From positions 1-60,634 of the forward strand of contig CAZBNJ010000005.1 of NCBI GenBank assembly GCA_964493515.1: a stretch of 60,634 bases of DNA, in the 5' to 3' direction. The position numbers and the translations under genes are program-made. The notes beneath the pieces were generated by a model. It was not told the DNA's origin and did no database searches. It was given only the letters and a program-made list of their open reading frames with translations. The DNA is from CANRIN01 sp964493515 (GTDB taxonomy: Bacteria > Bacillota > Clostridia > Oscillospirales > JAAYOS01). This document shows, in pieces, positions 41,303 through 48,627 of this stretch; position 1 is the stretch's first letter; every line of letters begins with the position of its first letter.

Positions 41303-41845
41303 CTAATGCTCGTTTTTCGCGTCCGTAAATCCGTTGAACCATGCCCTCTGCTCGAAAGGAAGCTTCTTCGGCAGGGTCGGCTCGGTCTCGGCAACACCGA
41401 CCGGCAGGATACATACAAGCTCGTATTCATCAGGCACGTTCAGTATCTTCGCCATCCGATGTCCTATCCTGTCCTCGTCGGTAATGTGTCCCTCGTACCA
41501 GCAGCTCTGATACCCGAGCTCGACTATCGCAAGCAGCATATTCTCGATCGCCGCCGAGTAGTCCTGCACCGCGTAGCACCTGTCCCGATACGCGTTTATC
41601 CTACGCGTCAGAACACATATCATGGCGGGAGCGGTCTCGGCGACCGGCGGGTCTATGACCGCGCGCAGCTTTTCCAGCACCTCGCCGTCGTCCACCGCTA
41701 TCAGGCTGGTTGTCTGCTTGTTGCAGCCCGACGGAGCGTCCAGCCCCGCTTTCATTATCGTTATCAGGTCGGCCCTCGGAACGGCTGTTGGCTTATACTT
41801 GCCTCTGTAACTGTGCCTTCTGCCTATCGTCTCTATTACGTTCAA
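41303..41845 (-). CDS. Nitroreductase-family flavoprotein
   Basis: A 180-residue FMN-binding oxidoreductase of the nitroreductase superfamily. The start NVIETIGRRHSYRGKYKPTAVPRADL is followed by the FMN-phosphate site DAPSGCNKQ, ENMLLAIVELGYQSCWYEGHI and PDEYELVCILPVG. Electron acceptor unknown. TTG 41845 is preferred because AAGGAG precedes it by eight bases; a GTG at 41881 overlaps the preceding gene but has no good ribosome binding site. It lies between the ParB/BMP gene and the dehydrogenase, all on minus. Confidence 0.85.
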   Translation of the reverse strand: MNVIETIGRRHSYRGKYKPTAVPRADLITIMKAGLDAPSGCNKQTTSLIAVDDGEVLEKLRAVIDPPVAETAPAMICVLTRRINAYRDRCYAVQDYSAAIENMLLAIVELGYQSCWYEGHITDEDRIGHRMAKILNVPDEYELVCILPVGVAETEPTLPKKLPFEQRAWFNGFTDAKNEH

Positions 41846-41873
41846 TCCTGCATCTCCTTCTCCGTGTATGGCT

Positions 41874-43790
41874 TTACTCACTCACGGTCAGTTCCTCGTC
41901 CACTATGTCGCATATCCAGTCCATCGACTGTATCTCCATAAGCGACGGAACCTTGTAGTTCTCCACCCGCATAACGCCGTCCCGGTCGCGCATCGGACCG
42001 AGCAGCGGGTGTACGTTCGAGTGCGCGACCGCCTGCTCAAGCATCCTCGCGAGCCGCGTCGTGTGGCTTCCGAGCACCGCGTCCACGGTGTATATCTTCG
42101 CCGCGCCGCCCTTCAGTCCGAGCCAGAAGTAGAGGCTCGGCGCGTCCGCGTCCCGTCCGATGTGGCTGAACGCGCCGTCGAGATAGTCGCCGATTATCCG
42201 CCGATAGACCACTCCCCAGTCGACCGCCGGTGCCGCCAGATATTCCTTTATGCGTCCGTTCGGATGCACCGAGCAGAGCATGGCGTAGAGATCGTCGCAC
42301 GGCTTGAGCGACACCGCGCCGTAGGTCGGGTACTGGCAGAGCACCACGTCGCACCCGCGCTCCGCGAGCATCCTGCGGCAGATCCTGTCCTCGGAGTGGG
42401 CGTAGTTCACTCGCGGCGAGCACCGCTTGACCCGAATGTTGTGGTTGACCAGCCGCGCGCCCTGCGTGAACGCGTTGAGCGAGTAGGTCGCGATATACGC
42501 CTTTATCGGCATGTCCACAATGCCTATTATGTCGCTCTTGGTGTACGCCCCCGCGATGGCCCCGAGCACGAACGCCTGCTCGTACAGCTTACAGTAGTAG
42601 GTGTTCAGCTTCATCTCGGGATTCGAGTGGTTGCAGTTGAACACCAGCGTCTTTGGGTTTTCCAGCGCTATCTGCAGCGACGCGTGCGCGAAATCCGCGT
42701 TGACGGTGAAGAGCATATCCGGCTTGTGCTCGGAGATTATCGCGTCCAGCTCGCAGTAGGCGTTGCTCTCGTCCACACCGTATATCGCCTCGGTACTCAC
42801 CCGTCCGTCGTAGAATCTCTCAACGTCCATACGGCCGACCTCGTGCGAGCGTGTCCATGTCGATATGCTCGGCGACGGGCCGTATACGAACACCGCCTTT
42901 GCGCGTTTGCCGCCTATGCCGAGTATTCCGCGACCGCTCGTCGGCGAGCTGCCGCTCTCCTCTATCGTTATCGGAGGAAGCTCATCGCTTATCATCCTGA
43001 ACTGCGCCTCGCAGCTCTTGACACGCTCGGCAAGCTCGTCCGGCGGAGTGTCTATCGGGAATCCGTACACGCACACGAACTGCGAGAACGCGTCGGCGGT
43101 GGTCATCTTTATGTCGCGGAAGCCCGCACGCGAATATTGCAGCGCAAAGTCGCGATAGACGCTCGGAAGCCACTCGTCCGGCTTCTTTCCCGCAAGCGCG
43201 GGCGTCTTTTTCGCGAACTCCTCCGCCTCCTCGATAAGCCAGCTGAATGTACCCACACGGCTGAACCACATGTCGCCGAACGCAAACGACCGCTGGTCAT
43301 AGTCGAGTATCTCGTAATAAATCTTCAGCTGCTCGTCGTTTTCGTCGTACTTTGGCAGTATGCGCGTTATGTCCGCGGTTATCGAGTACGCGCCGACATA
43401 GTTCATCACCGACACGCGCTTGTTTCCCTCGATGACGTAGAATCTCCCGATATATTCGTACACCTTTATCGGGTCGGTTATTCCGTCGCGCAGATGGTGT
43501 CCGTACAGCGACCGCCACTTGGACGCGAACTCGGTGCCCTCGTCCAGCAGCGGCATAAAGTTGCCCGCAAACGCGTCCGCGCGGTTTGCGGTGTATGTTC
43601 CGACTATCTTTTTCAGCGGTATCTCATGCGTGCCGAGAACGATCTCGCCCATCGTCTCGACGCCGTCCATCTCCTGTTCCAGTATCGGCAGTCCGCCAGC
43701 GTACTTGTCCTTCGCGTTATCGCTCAGCCAACGTCTGCCTGCGCGGCGGGCATTTTGATATGGTATTATTCCGTTGGAAGTCTCCGGCAA
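41874..43790 (-). CDS. ParB-like/BMP-domain fusion protein, predicted cytoplasmic
   Basis: A 638-residue protein without signal peptide or lipobox. Residues 45-140 resemble the ParB/sulfiredoxin-like N-terminal fold (IPLKKIVGTYTANRADAFAG, then DPIKVYEYIGRFYVIEGNKRVSVMN, where GNKR stands at the nucleotide-binding box). Residues 296-600 resemble basic membrane protein (BMP/PnrA) nucleoside-binding domains (AKAVFVYGP, PDMLFTVNADFAHASLQIA, EQAFVLGAIAGAYTKSDIIGIV). A helical linker lies between. This suggests an intracellular nucleoside- or nucleotide-sensing protein. TTG 43790 is chosen because AGGAGG (43799-43804) lies eight bases upstream. Confidence 0.7.
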   Translation of the reverse strand: MPETSNGIIPYQNARRAGRRWLSDNAKDKYAGGLPILEQEMDGVETMGEIVLGTHEIPLKKIVGTYTANRADAFAGNFMPLLDEGTEFASKWRSLYGHHLRDGITDPIKVYEYIGRFYVIEGNKRVSVMNYVGAYSITADITRILPKYDENDEQLKIYYEILDYDQRSFAFGDMWFSRVGTFSWLIEEAEEFAKKTPALAGKKPDEWLPSVYRDFALQYSRAGFRDIKMTTADAFSQFVCVYGFPIDTPPDELAERVKSCEAQFRMISDELPPITIEESGSSPTSGRGILGIGGKRAKAVFVYGPSPSISTWTRSHEVGRMDVERFYDGRVSTEAIYGVDESNAYCELDAIISEHKPDMLFTVNADFAHASLQIALENPKTLVFNCNHSNPEMKLNTYYCKLYEQAFVLGAIAGAYTKSDIIGIVDMPIKAYIATYSLNAFTQGARLVNHNIRVKRCSPRVNYAHSEDRICRRMLAERGCDVVLCQYPTYGAVSLKPCDDLYAMLCSVHPNGRIKEYLAAPAVDWGVVYRRIIGDYLDGAFSHIGRDADAPSLYFWLGLKGGAAKIYTVDAVLGSHTTRLARMLEQAVAHSNVHPLLGPMRDRDGVMRVENYKVPSLMEIQSMDWICDIVDEELTVSE

Positions 43791-43878
43791 TCTGTCCGCC
43801 TCCTCTTGCAATGTCGTTCGGTCAGGTGTATACTTACTGTCGCACGGTATATGCAGTTGAATCAAGTATCCTGCGGAT

Positions 43879-43907
43879 ATTATACCATGTGTTGGGGCTT
43901 CGCGCAA
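43879..43907 (-). promoter_or_regulatory. Promoter of the ParB/BMP gene
   Basis: On minus, TTGCGC (43902-43907), 17 bases, TATAAT (43879-43884). The leader would be about 80 bases. Confidence 0.75.
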
Positions 43908-44001
43908 GCATAAGCGGGCAAAGCATACATCATATCGGCGTATCTACCTCGTGCGACGGCAAAAAAGGCTCGATTTTGGCAAACTTTTTTTGAAATAACC
44001 C

Positions 44002-44030
44002 TTGCAATCGAGGGAAAATTCTGCTATTAT
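44002..44030 (+). promoter_or_regulatory. Promoter of rpmB
   Basis: TTGCAA (44002-44007), 17 bases, TATTAT (44025-44030). Confidence 0.75.
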
Positions 44031-44042
44031 AATATCTGCGCC

Positions 44043-44099
44043 GCTGTGGACGACGCACAATCTGCCGTTTTGCGCTTCGGTACACCACGTCCGACAGCG
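44043..44099 (+). promoter_or_regulatory. Structured leader of rpmB
   Basis: CGCTGTGGACG near 44043 pairs with CGTCC-G-ACAGCG near 44089, with one bulged G, to enclose about 35 bases. The stem ends about 20 bases before the GGGAGG of rpmB. It may be an autoregulatory leader, but L28 is not known to me to be regulated this way. Confidence 0.4.
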
Positions 44100-44134
44100 C
44101 TCGATAAATGGACAAATTTCTGGGAGGTGCAATC

Positions 44135-44323
44135 ATGGCAAAGTGCCAGTTCTGCGGTAAGGGCGTTACTTTCGGCTGCAACGTCAGCCATTCGCATCGC
44201 CGTACCAATCGTATGTGGAAGCCGAATGTGAAGCGCGTCAAGGCTGTGGTCAACGGAACTCCGTGCCACGTCTACGCCTGCACTCGCTGCCTCCGTTCGG
44301 GCAAGGTCACTCGCGCGATATAA
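44135..44323 (+). CDS. rpmB: Ribosomal protein bL28
   Basis: 62-residue L28. It starts MAKCQFCGKGVTFG and retains four cysteines (CQFC and CTRC), the zinc-binding form. The conserved SHSHRRTNRMWKPN and VYACTRCLRSGKV are present. ATG 44135 follows GGGAGGTG; an upstream ATG at 44108 would overlap that site. It is a single gene closed by a strong terminator. Confidence 0.97.
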   Translation: MAKCQFCGKGVTFGCNVSHSHRRTNRMWKPNVKRVKAVVNGTPCHVYACTRCLRSGKVTRAI

Positions 44324-44337
44324 CATACATGAGAGAA

Positions 44338-44374
44338 AACAGCGTCGGGAGTCGCTCCCGGCGCTGTTTTTTTC
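44338..44374. terminator. Bidirectional terminator between rpmB and the acyl-CoA synthetase gene
   Basis: ACAGCG-CGGGAG and CTCCCG-CGCTGT arms with a three-base loop, then seven T's on plus and T's on minus. Confidence 0.92.
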
Positions 44375-44411
44375 TTTGTCACGCCTCGGTTGGACGTCTA
44401 CCTCGGCGATT

Positions 44412-46118
44412 CTACGCGGTCTCGATGTTCGCGGCGTTCTGAAGCTCCAGCTTCTCCACGCCCATCTCGCGCAGCTTATATTTGAGTATCTTTCCGGCGG
44501 CATTCATCGGGAAAGCGTCCATAAACATCACATATCGGGGAGATTTGAACCGACTCAAGCCCTGCTTGACATACTCGATAAGCTCCTCCTCGGTGGCCTC
44601 GGCGCCCTCCGCAAGCACCACGCAGGCGAGCACCTCCTCGCCGTATTTCTGGTCGGGCACGCCGACCACCTGCACGTCGCTCACCTTTGGATTGGTGTAC
44701 AAAAACTCCTCTATCTCGCGCGGATAAATGTTCTCGCCGCCGCGGATTATCATGTCCTTCAGCCGTCCGGTTATCTTGAAATAGCCGTTCTCGTCCTCGG
44801 TGCCGATGTCGCCCGAGTGCAGCCAGCCGTCCGGCTCCACCGCAAGCGCGGTCGCCTCCGGCATCTTGTAGTAGCCGCGCATGACGTGGTATCCGCGCGT
44901 CATTATCTCGCCCGGTGTGCCGAGCGGGCACTCCTCGCCGGTGTCCGGATCGACTATCTTCACCTCGCAGTGGGGCAGGCGCTTGCCGACGGTCGCCACG
45001 CGCGTCTCCAGCGAATCGGTGGTCGCGGACATGGTCATTGCGGGCGAGCACTCGGTCAGGCCGTATGTTATGCAGATGTCCGGCATGTGCATATCCCGAA
45101 CCACCTGCTCCATCACCTTTATCGGGCAGGGCGAGCCCGCCATTATGCCGGTGCGCATATGCGAGAAGTCGAACTTCTTAAAGTCGGGGTGCTCGAGCAT
45201 ACCGATGTACATCGTCGGCACTCCGTGGACGGCGGTGCACTTCTCGGAGGTTATCGCCTCCATCACGCGGAGCGGGTTGTACCGCTCGACAAGCACCATC
45301 GTCGTGCCGTGGGTTATCGACGCGGTGACCGCGAGCACCATGCCGAAGCAGTGGAACAGCGGCACGGTTATGCACAGGCGGTCGCGCTCGGTGAAAGCCA
45401 TGCAGTCGCCTATCGACTTGCCGTTGTTTACGATGTTGTAGCTTGTCAGCATGACGCCCTTGGGAAATCCGGTCGTGCCCGACGTGTACTGCATATTGAT
45501 AACGTCGTGGATGTCCACCGCCGCCTGAGCCGCGGCGCGCTCCTCCTCGGTCACGCTCTCCGCCATCTCGTATATGTCCTCAAAGTTGTACATTCCGGGA
45601 AGCTGGTCGGCGCGGTCGCCCACATAGACCACGTTTTTCAGATAGGGCAGCGCCGCGCACTCGATGTGCCCCGGCTCGGCGGTCTCCACCTCCGGGCAGA
45701 TCGCGCGCAGATGCTCTATGTACATCTTGTCCTTTATGCCGCCTATCATAACGAGCGTGGTCGAGTCGGACTGCTCAAGCAGATACTCAAGCTCAAACTG
45801 CTTGTACGCCGTGTTCACCGTCACCAGCACCGCGCCTATCTTCGCGGTGGCAAACTGCGTGAGTACCCACTCGGGGACGTTGGTCGCCCATATCGCGACA
45901 TGGTCGCCCTTCTTCACGCCCATCGCCATCAGTCCGCGGGCGACCTTGTTGAGCGTCTCCTTCAGTTCGGCATACGTCCAACGCCTGCCGCTGGACGGGC
46001 AGATAAGGCCGTCGTTGTTCGGAAATCTGTCGGCGGTCTCATCGAACATATCCGCCATCGTTATCTCGCGAAGCGGCGGCTGCGAAGGCCCCATCCAGCG
46101 TGGATTCTGCTCATTCAT
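44412..46118 (-). CDS. AMP-forming acyl-CoA synthetase under T-box control
   Basis: A 568-residue ANL-superfamily ligase that adenylates a carboxylic acid and transfers it to CoA. Motifs: YTSGTTGFPKG (211-221), LHSGDIGTEDENGYFKITGR, KDMIIRGGENIYPREIEEFL and the catalytic C-terminal Lys in NAAGKILKYKLRE. No signal or membrane segment. Overall it resembles short- to medium-chain fatty acyl-CoA synthetases more than acetyl-CoA synthetase. ATG 46118 follows GGGGAGG. Its leader is a T-box (46141-46429) with a probable leucine codon, which suggests that its substrate belongs to leucine metabolism, for example isovalerate. That substrate is inference. Confidence 0.88.
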   Translation of the reverse strand: MNEQNPRWMGPSQPPLREITMADMFDETADRFPNNDGLICPSSGRRWTYAELKETLNKVARGLMAMGVKKGDHVAIWATNVPEWVLTQFATAKIGAVLVTVNTAYKQFELEYLLEQSDSTTLVMIGGIKDKMYIEHLRAICPEVETAEPGHIECAALPYLKNVVYVGDRADQLPGMYNFEDIYEMAESVTEEERAAAQAAVDIHDVINMQYTSGTTGFPKGVMLTSYNIVNNGKSIGDCMAFTERDRLCITVPLFHCFGMVLAVTASITHGTTMVLVERYNPLRVMEAITSEKCTAVHGVPTMYIGMLEHPDFKKFDFSHMRTGIMAGSPCPIKVMEQVVRDMHMPDICITYGLTECSPAMTMSATTDSLETRVATVGKRLPHCEVKIVDPDTGEECPLGTPGEIMTRGYHVMRGYYKMPEATALAVEPDGWLHSGDIGTEDENGYFKITGRLKDMIIRGGENIYPREIEEFLYTNPKVSDVQVVGVPDQKYGEEVLACVVLAEGAEATEEELIEYVKQGLSRFKSPRYVMFMDAFPMNAAGKILKYKLREMGVEKLELQNAANIETA

Positions 46119-46140
46119 AATCAAAATACCTCCCCGGGAC

Positions 46141-46429
46141 AGCAAAAAAGTGCGCCGTCTCCGAATAGTTCAAGGAGACGAAGCGCACGCTCCGCGGTAC
46201 CACTCCTAATTGCAGGAAATCCCTGCCGCTCACGAGACGCGAATACGCCTCCGCCCCTGTAACGGTGGGCATCCGTCCTCCCTACTGCGCTTTTCGGGAA
46301 GGATGGCTCAGAAGCGAGCTTCGACGCCGCCGCACACTGTCTTTCACCGACCGACAGCTCTCTAAAGAACGACCGCCACGCCTACTGTTCTTCGTCATTG
46401 CCGTCCACATGGCCATGCCAACGTGGATT
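46141..46429 (-). promoter_or_regulatory. T-box riboswitch, probable leucine (CUC) specifier
   Basis: This fills most of the 400-base gap 46119-46521. Read on minus: a K-turn base (GGC-AATGA / TGA-GCC), helix GAAG/CTTC, then the specifier loop AACAGTA opposite GAAGCTCG. Next come helix GGCGT/GCGTC and the AGAGAG plus GGTGAAA distal elements of Stem I. The T-box itself is AGGAGTGGTACCGCGG (46189-46206), with TGGT matching a tRNA ending ACCA. The terminator pairs GTGCGC-CGTCTCC with GGAGACG-GCGCAC and runs into six T's. Placing the codon one purine before the lower helix gives CUC (Leu); GCU (Ala) is the alternative frame. Confidence 0.92.
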
Positions 46430-46435
46430 GAAGGT

Positions 46436-46464
46436 ATCATACCACACACACGGGTGCTTGTCAA
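46436..46464 (-). promoter_or_regulatory. Promoter of the T-box transcript
   Basis: On minus, TTGACA (46459-46464), 17 bases, TATGAT (46436-46441); start near 46429. Confidence 0.85.
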
Positions 46465-46478
46465 TCGGGATTTTCCAC

Positions 46479-46514
46479 AAAAACGGCGCGGGGCATACCC
46501 CGTCCGTCCGCCGT
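46479..46514 (-). terminator. Terminator of the thioesterase gene
   Basis: On minus, ACGGCG and CGCCGT arms enclose a GGGG/CCCC stem and are followed by TTTTTG. It separates the thioesterase from the T-box transcript. Confidence 0.82.
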
Positions 46515-46521
46515 CCCCTTT

Positions 46522-47259
46522 CTACTTCACATCCGCGAGAACGAACTCCTGCTCAAAGTGTATCCTGCCCTCCGGACTCGAGCCGCGCACATACCAGCGG
46601 TCGCCGTCGTTCGCGCTCGCGAGCACAATGTCGTCTCCCGCGACGCACTGCGAGCTGAAGGACACCGTCATCTCGCGTATCCACTTGTCCGGCATGGTCT
46701 CCAGTGCGATATGGTCGGCGGCAAAGTCGGTGTATCGCGTGTTGTTCACATGGCGGTTCATGTCCATGTCGCTGTAACGCACGCGGTGGATCTCCGGCTC
46801 GCCCAGCGTCTCTATCGGCGATATCTTCTCGACCGGCTTGAACCTCGGCGCGCCGAGATCGGGGAAATCCGCAAGCTCGAACAGCGCTTTCGGCCGCAGC
46901 ATGCGCCCGGTGTCGATGTTCGCTATCACCCACGTCGCCGACACCTCGCCCACCGACTCGTCGCCCACGAATATCTCGCTCTCGCGCGGGAAAACAGCTC
47001 CCTTTGTCTCCGCCGCCCAGGTCGTGACCCGCACATATTCGCCGTAGCGTATCGGACGCTTCAGCTCCACGCGGGTGCGAATGACCATCCACACCGAGTC
47101 GAGGTGCTCGAGCGTCCACTCGCGGTCGATGCCAAGCTCCAGCACATGACCTATCGCCGCCTCCTGTATAAAGTGCATCAGCGACGACGGACGCAACCTG
47201 CCGAAGCAGTCGCTCTCGCACGCGCCTACGCCAAACTCTATCGAAAACGTATCGTTCAT
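46522..47259 (-). CDS. Acyl-ACP thioesterase
   Basis: A 245-residue double hot-dog enzyme that releases fatty acids from acyl carrier protein. The N-terminal half holds MHFIQEAAIGHVLELGIDREW and WMVIRTRVELKRPIRYGEYVRVTTWA. The second half has the catalytic region RVRYSDMDMNRHVNNTRYTDFAAD, with Asp, Asn and His in the usual places. ATG 47259 follows GGAGG. It lies upstream of, but not in the same transcript as, the acyl-CoA synthetase. Together they could release acyl chains and reactivate them, though the separate regulation speaks against a simple cycle. Confidence 0.92.
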   Translation of the reverse strand: MNDTFSIEFGVGACESDCFGRLRPSSLMHFIQEAAIGHVLELGIDREWTLEHLDSVWMVIRTRVELKRPIRYGEYVRVTTWAAETKGAVFPRESEIFVGDESVGEVSATWVIANIDTGRMLRPKALFELADFPDLGAPRFKPVEKISPIETLGEPEIHRVRYSDMDMNRHVNNTRYTDFAADHIALETMPDKWIREMTVSFSSQCVAGDDIVLASANDGDRWYVRGSSPEGRIHFEQEFVLADVK

Positions 47260-47290
47260 CCGAAAACCTCCGGGAAAATTTCTATCCTGT

Positions 47291-47319
47291 ATTTTACACC
47301 TTTGCGCGAAAGTTTGCAA
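47291..47319 (-). promoter_or_regulatory. Promoter of the thioesterase gene
   Basis: On minus, TTGCAA (47314-47319), 17 bases, TAAAAT (47291-47296), with a TG extension. The divergent promoter at 47329 begins nine bases away, so the two could share a regulator. Confidence 0.78.
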
Positions 47320-47328
47320 GCGTTCGTC

Positions 47329-47357
47329 TTGCCCACCGACCGGATATGTGGTAGACT
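47329..47357 (+). promoter_or_regulatory. Promoter of the flavin-binding protein gene
   Basis: TTGCCC (47329-47334), 17 bases, TAGACT (47352-47357). Confidence 0.65.
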
Positions 47358-47388
47358 TATCACAACGAAAAAACACGGAGGTGCCCAC

Positions 47389-47880
47389 ATGTTCAGTGAG
47401 ATGCGGCGTAAAAATCAGGCGCTCGACCGCGCCGAATGTGAGACGATACTCGCGCTGTGTACCCACGGCGTGCTTGCGCTCGACGGCGACGACAGCTATC
47501 CCTATGCCGTGCCGCTCAGCTATGTCTACGCGGACGGACGCGTATTCTTCCACTGCGCCATCGAAGGCCACAAGCTGCGCGCAATACGCCGCAACGACCG
47601 CGCGTCCTTCTGCGTGGTGTCGCAGGACGATGTCGTGCCCGAGCGCTTCACCACCCACTACCGCAGCGTTATCGTCTTTGGACGCGTGCGCGAGCTTGAC
47701 GGCAGCGACAAGCGTGCCGCCATCGAGCTGCTTGCCCGCCGCTACTCGCCAAACGAGACCGACGCGTCGATCTCCGCTGAGATAGACGGCAGCTTTGCGC
47801 ATATGTGCGTGCTCGAGCTTGCCGTCGAGCACATGACCGGCAAGGAGTCGCGCGAGCTTGCGGAGATGCGCAAGAAGTGA
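47389..47880 (+). CDS. Pyridoxamine 5'-phosphate oxidase-like flavin-binding protein
   Basis: A 163-residue split-barrel protein of the PNPOx-like group (NimA-type). It has AECETILALCTHGVLALDGDDSYPYAVPLSYVYADGRVFFHCAIEGHKLRAIRRNDRASFCVV, where the PYAVPL and FHCA..GHK elements bind FMN or heme. Such proteins are often of unknown function, some reduce nitroimidazoles or F420-like substrates. ATG 47389 follows GGAGGTG. It is divergent from the thioesterase gene and convergent with the next gene, four bases apart at the stops. Confidence 0.88.
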   Translation: MFSEMRRKNQALDRAECETILALCTHGVLALDGDDSYPYAVPLSYVYADGRVFFHCAIEGHKLRAIRRNDRASFCVVSQDDVVPERFTTHYRSVIVFGRVRELDGSDKRAAIELLARRYSPNETDASISAEIDGSFAHMCVLELAVEHMTGKESRELAEMRKK

Positions 47881-47883
47881 CCG

Positions 47884-48294
47884 CTACCTCTCAAGCTCGC
47901 TCAGTCCGAGCCACATGAACAGCTCGTACACCTTCAGGCTCGGCGCTATCTCGTAGATATCCGCGCCGAATCCGACCCTGATGTCGTCGCCGCTCAGCAC
48001 CTTCTCGCCGAGCAGCTGCTCCGGCGTCTGCGCGGGCTTGTCCGGGTTGTCGCGGAAGTAGACCTGTACCTGCGCGCGGACATATTTCATCTCACCGCCG
48101 ATGCCGCTCTTGCGTATCGACTGAAGCTCGTCTACGCGCGCGTAGAAGTCGTCGCCAAGCTCTTCACGCCGCGCGCCGCCGAGCAGATACTCGCGCGCGT
48201 ACATGGCAAGCCCCTGCTTTGACAGCTCCTCCACCCCTGCCTGGAACTCCTTGGCAAGGCGATATGTGGACGTTGCAAAACTGACATTCCGCAT
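47884..48294 (-). CDS. Conserved protein of unknown function
   Basis: A 136-residue soluble, mostly helical protein that I do not recognise. Notable segments are LAKEFQAGVEELSKQGLAMYAREYLLGGARREELGDDFYARVDELQSIRKSGIGGEMKYVRAQVQVYF near the middle and FGADIYEIAPSLKVYELFMWLGLSELER at the end. There is no cysteine motif, signal or membrane helix. ATG 48294 follows AAAGGAG. It lies downstream of tRNA-Pro, whose terminator separates them. Confidence 0.78.
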   Translation of the reverse strand: MRNVSFATSTYRLAKEFQAGVEELSKQGLAMYAREYLLGGARREELGDDFYARVDELQSIRKSGIGGEMKYVRAQVQVYFRDNPDKPAQTPEQLLGEKVLSGDDIRVGFGADIYEIAPSLKVYELFMWLGLSELER

Positions 48295-48329
48295 AGTCGT
48301 TTCTCCTTTGCGATGAACCGTTATAAAAA

Positions 48330-48356
48330 ATCGGTGAGCCCCAAAGGACTCACCGA
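48330..48356 (-). terminator. Terminator of the tRNA-Pro transcript
   Basis: On minus, ATCGGTGAG pairs with CTCACCGAT across a short loop and runs into six T's. It begins directly after the CCA end. Confidence 0.92.
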
Positions 48357-48432
48357 TGGTCCGAGTGACAGGACTTGAACCTGCGGCCTCTTGACCCCCA
48401 GTCAAGCGCGCTACCAGCTGCGCCACACCCGG
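48357..48432 (-). tRNA. tRNA-Pro (anticodon GGG)
   Basis: 76 bases with encoded CCA. The acceptor CCGGGTG pairs with CACTCGG, with one G-T pair. The anticodon stem CTTGA/TCAAG encloses the loop CTGGGGG, giving anticodon GGG, and the T arm GCAGGTTCAAGTCCTGT is canonical. It has its own promoter and terminator. No tRNA lies next to it. Confidence 0.96.
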
Positions 48433-48448
48433 TTATTCGTGCTTGGAT

Positions 48449-48477
48449 ATTGTAGCACAGCCGGACAGGATTGTCAA
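48449..48477 (-). promoter_or_regulatory. Promoter of tRNA-Pro
   Basis: On minus, TTGACA (48472-48477), 17 bases, TACAAT (48449-48454). Confidence 0.88.
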
Positions 48478-48496
48478 ATTATTTTTGCGTCCAACT

Positions 48497-48519
48497 CAAC
48501 TCAAGCCACGCTTGAGTTG
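48497..48519. promoter_or_regulatory. Perfect inverted repeat between the tRNA and the HTH-repeat gene
   Basis: CAACTCAAG (48497-48505), five bases, CTTGAGTTG (48511-48519). Placed just upstream of both promoters, it is a candidate operator of the neighbouring HTH protein. Confidence 0.55.
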
Positions 48520-48550
48520 GCAGATTTATGCCGATTCAACCGTCGCTTGC

Positions 48551-48579
48551 TTTACTTTGCCGGCGTTTTGGGATATGAT
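48551..48579 (+). promoter_or_regulatory. Promoter of the HTH-repeat gene
   Basis: TTTACT (48551-48556), 17 bases, TATGAT (48574-48579). Confidence 0.6.
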
Positions 48580-48627
48580 AGTGCCATGAAGCGGTGGGCC
48601 CGCCGCGAATCCAAAGGAGGCAGAACA

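Noticed and set aside
46522..47259. Thioesterase and acyl-CoA synthetase as one operon.
   Set aside because: A terminator (46479-46514) and the T-box promoter lie between them.
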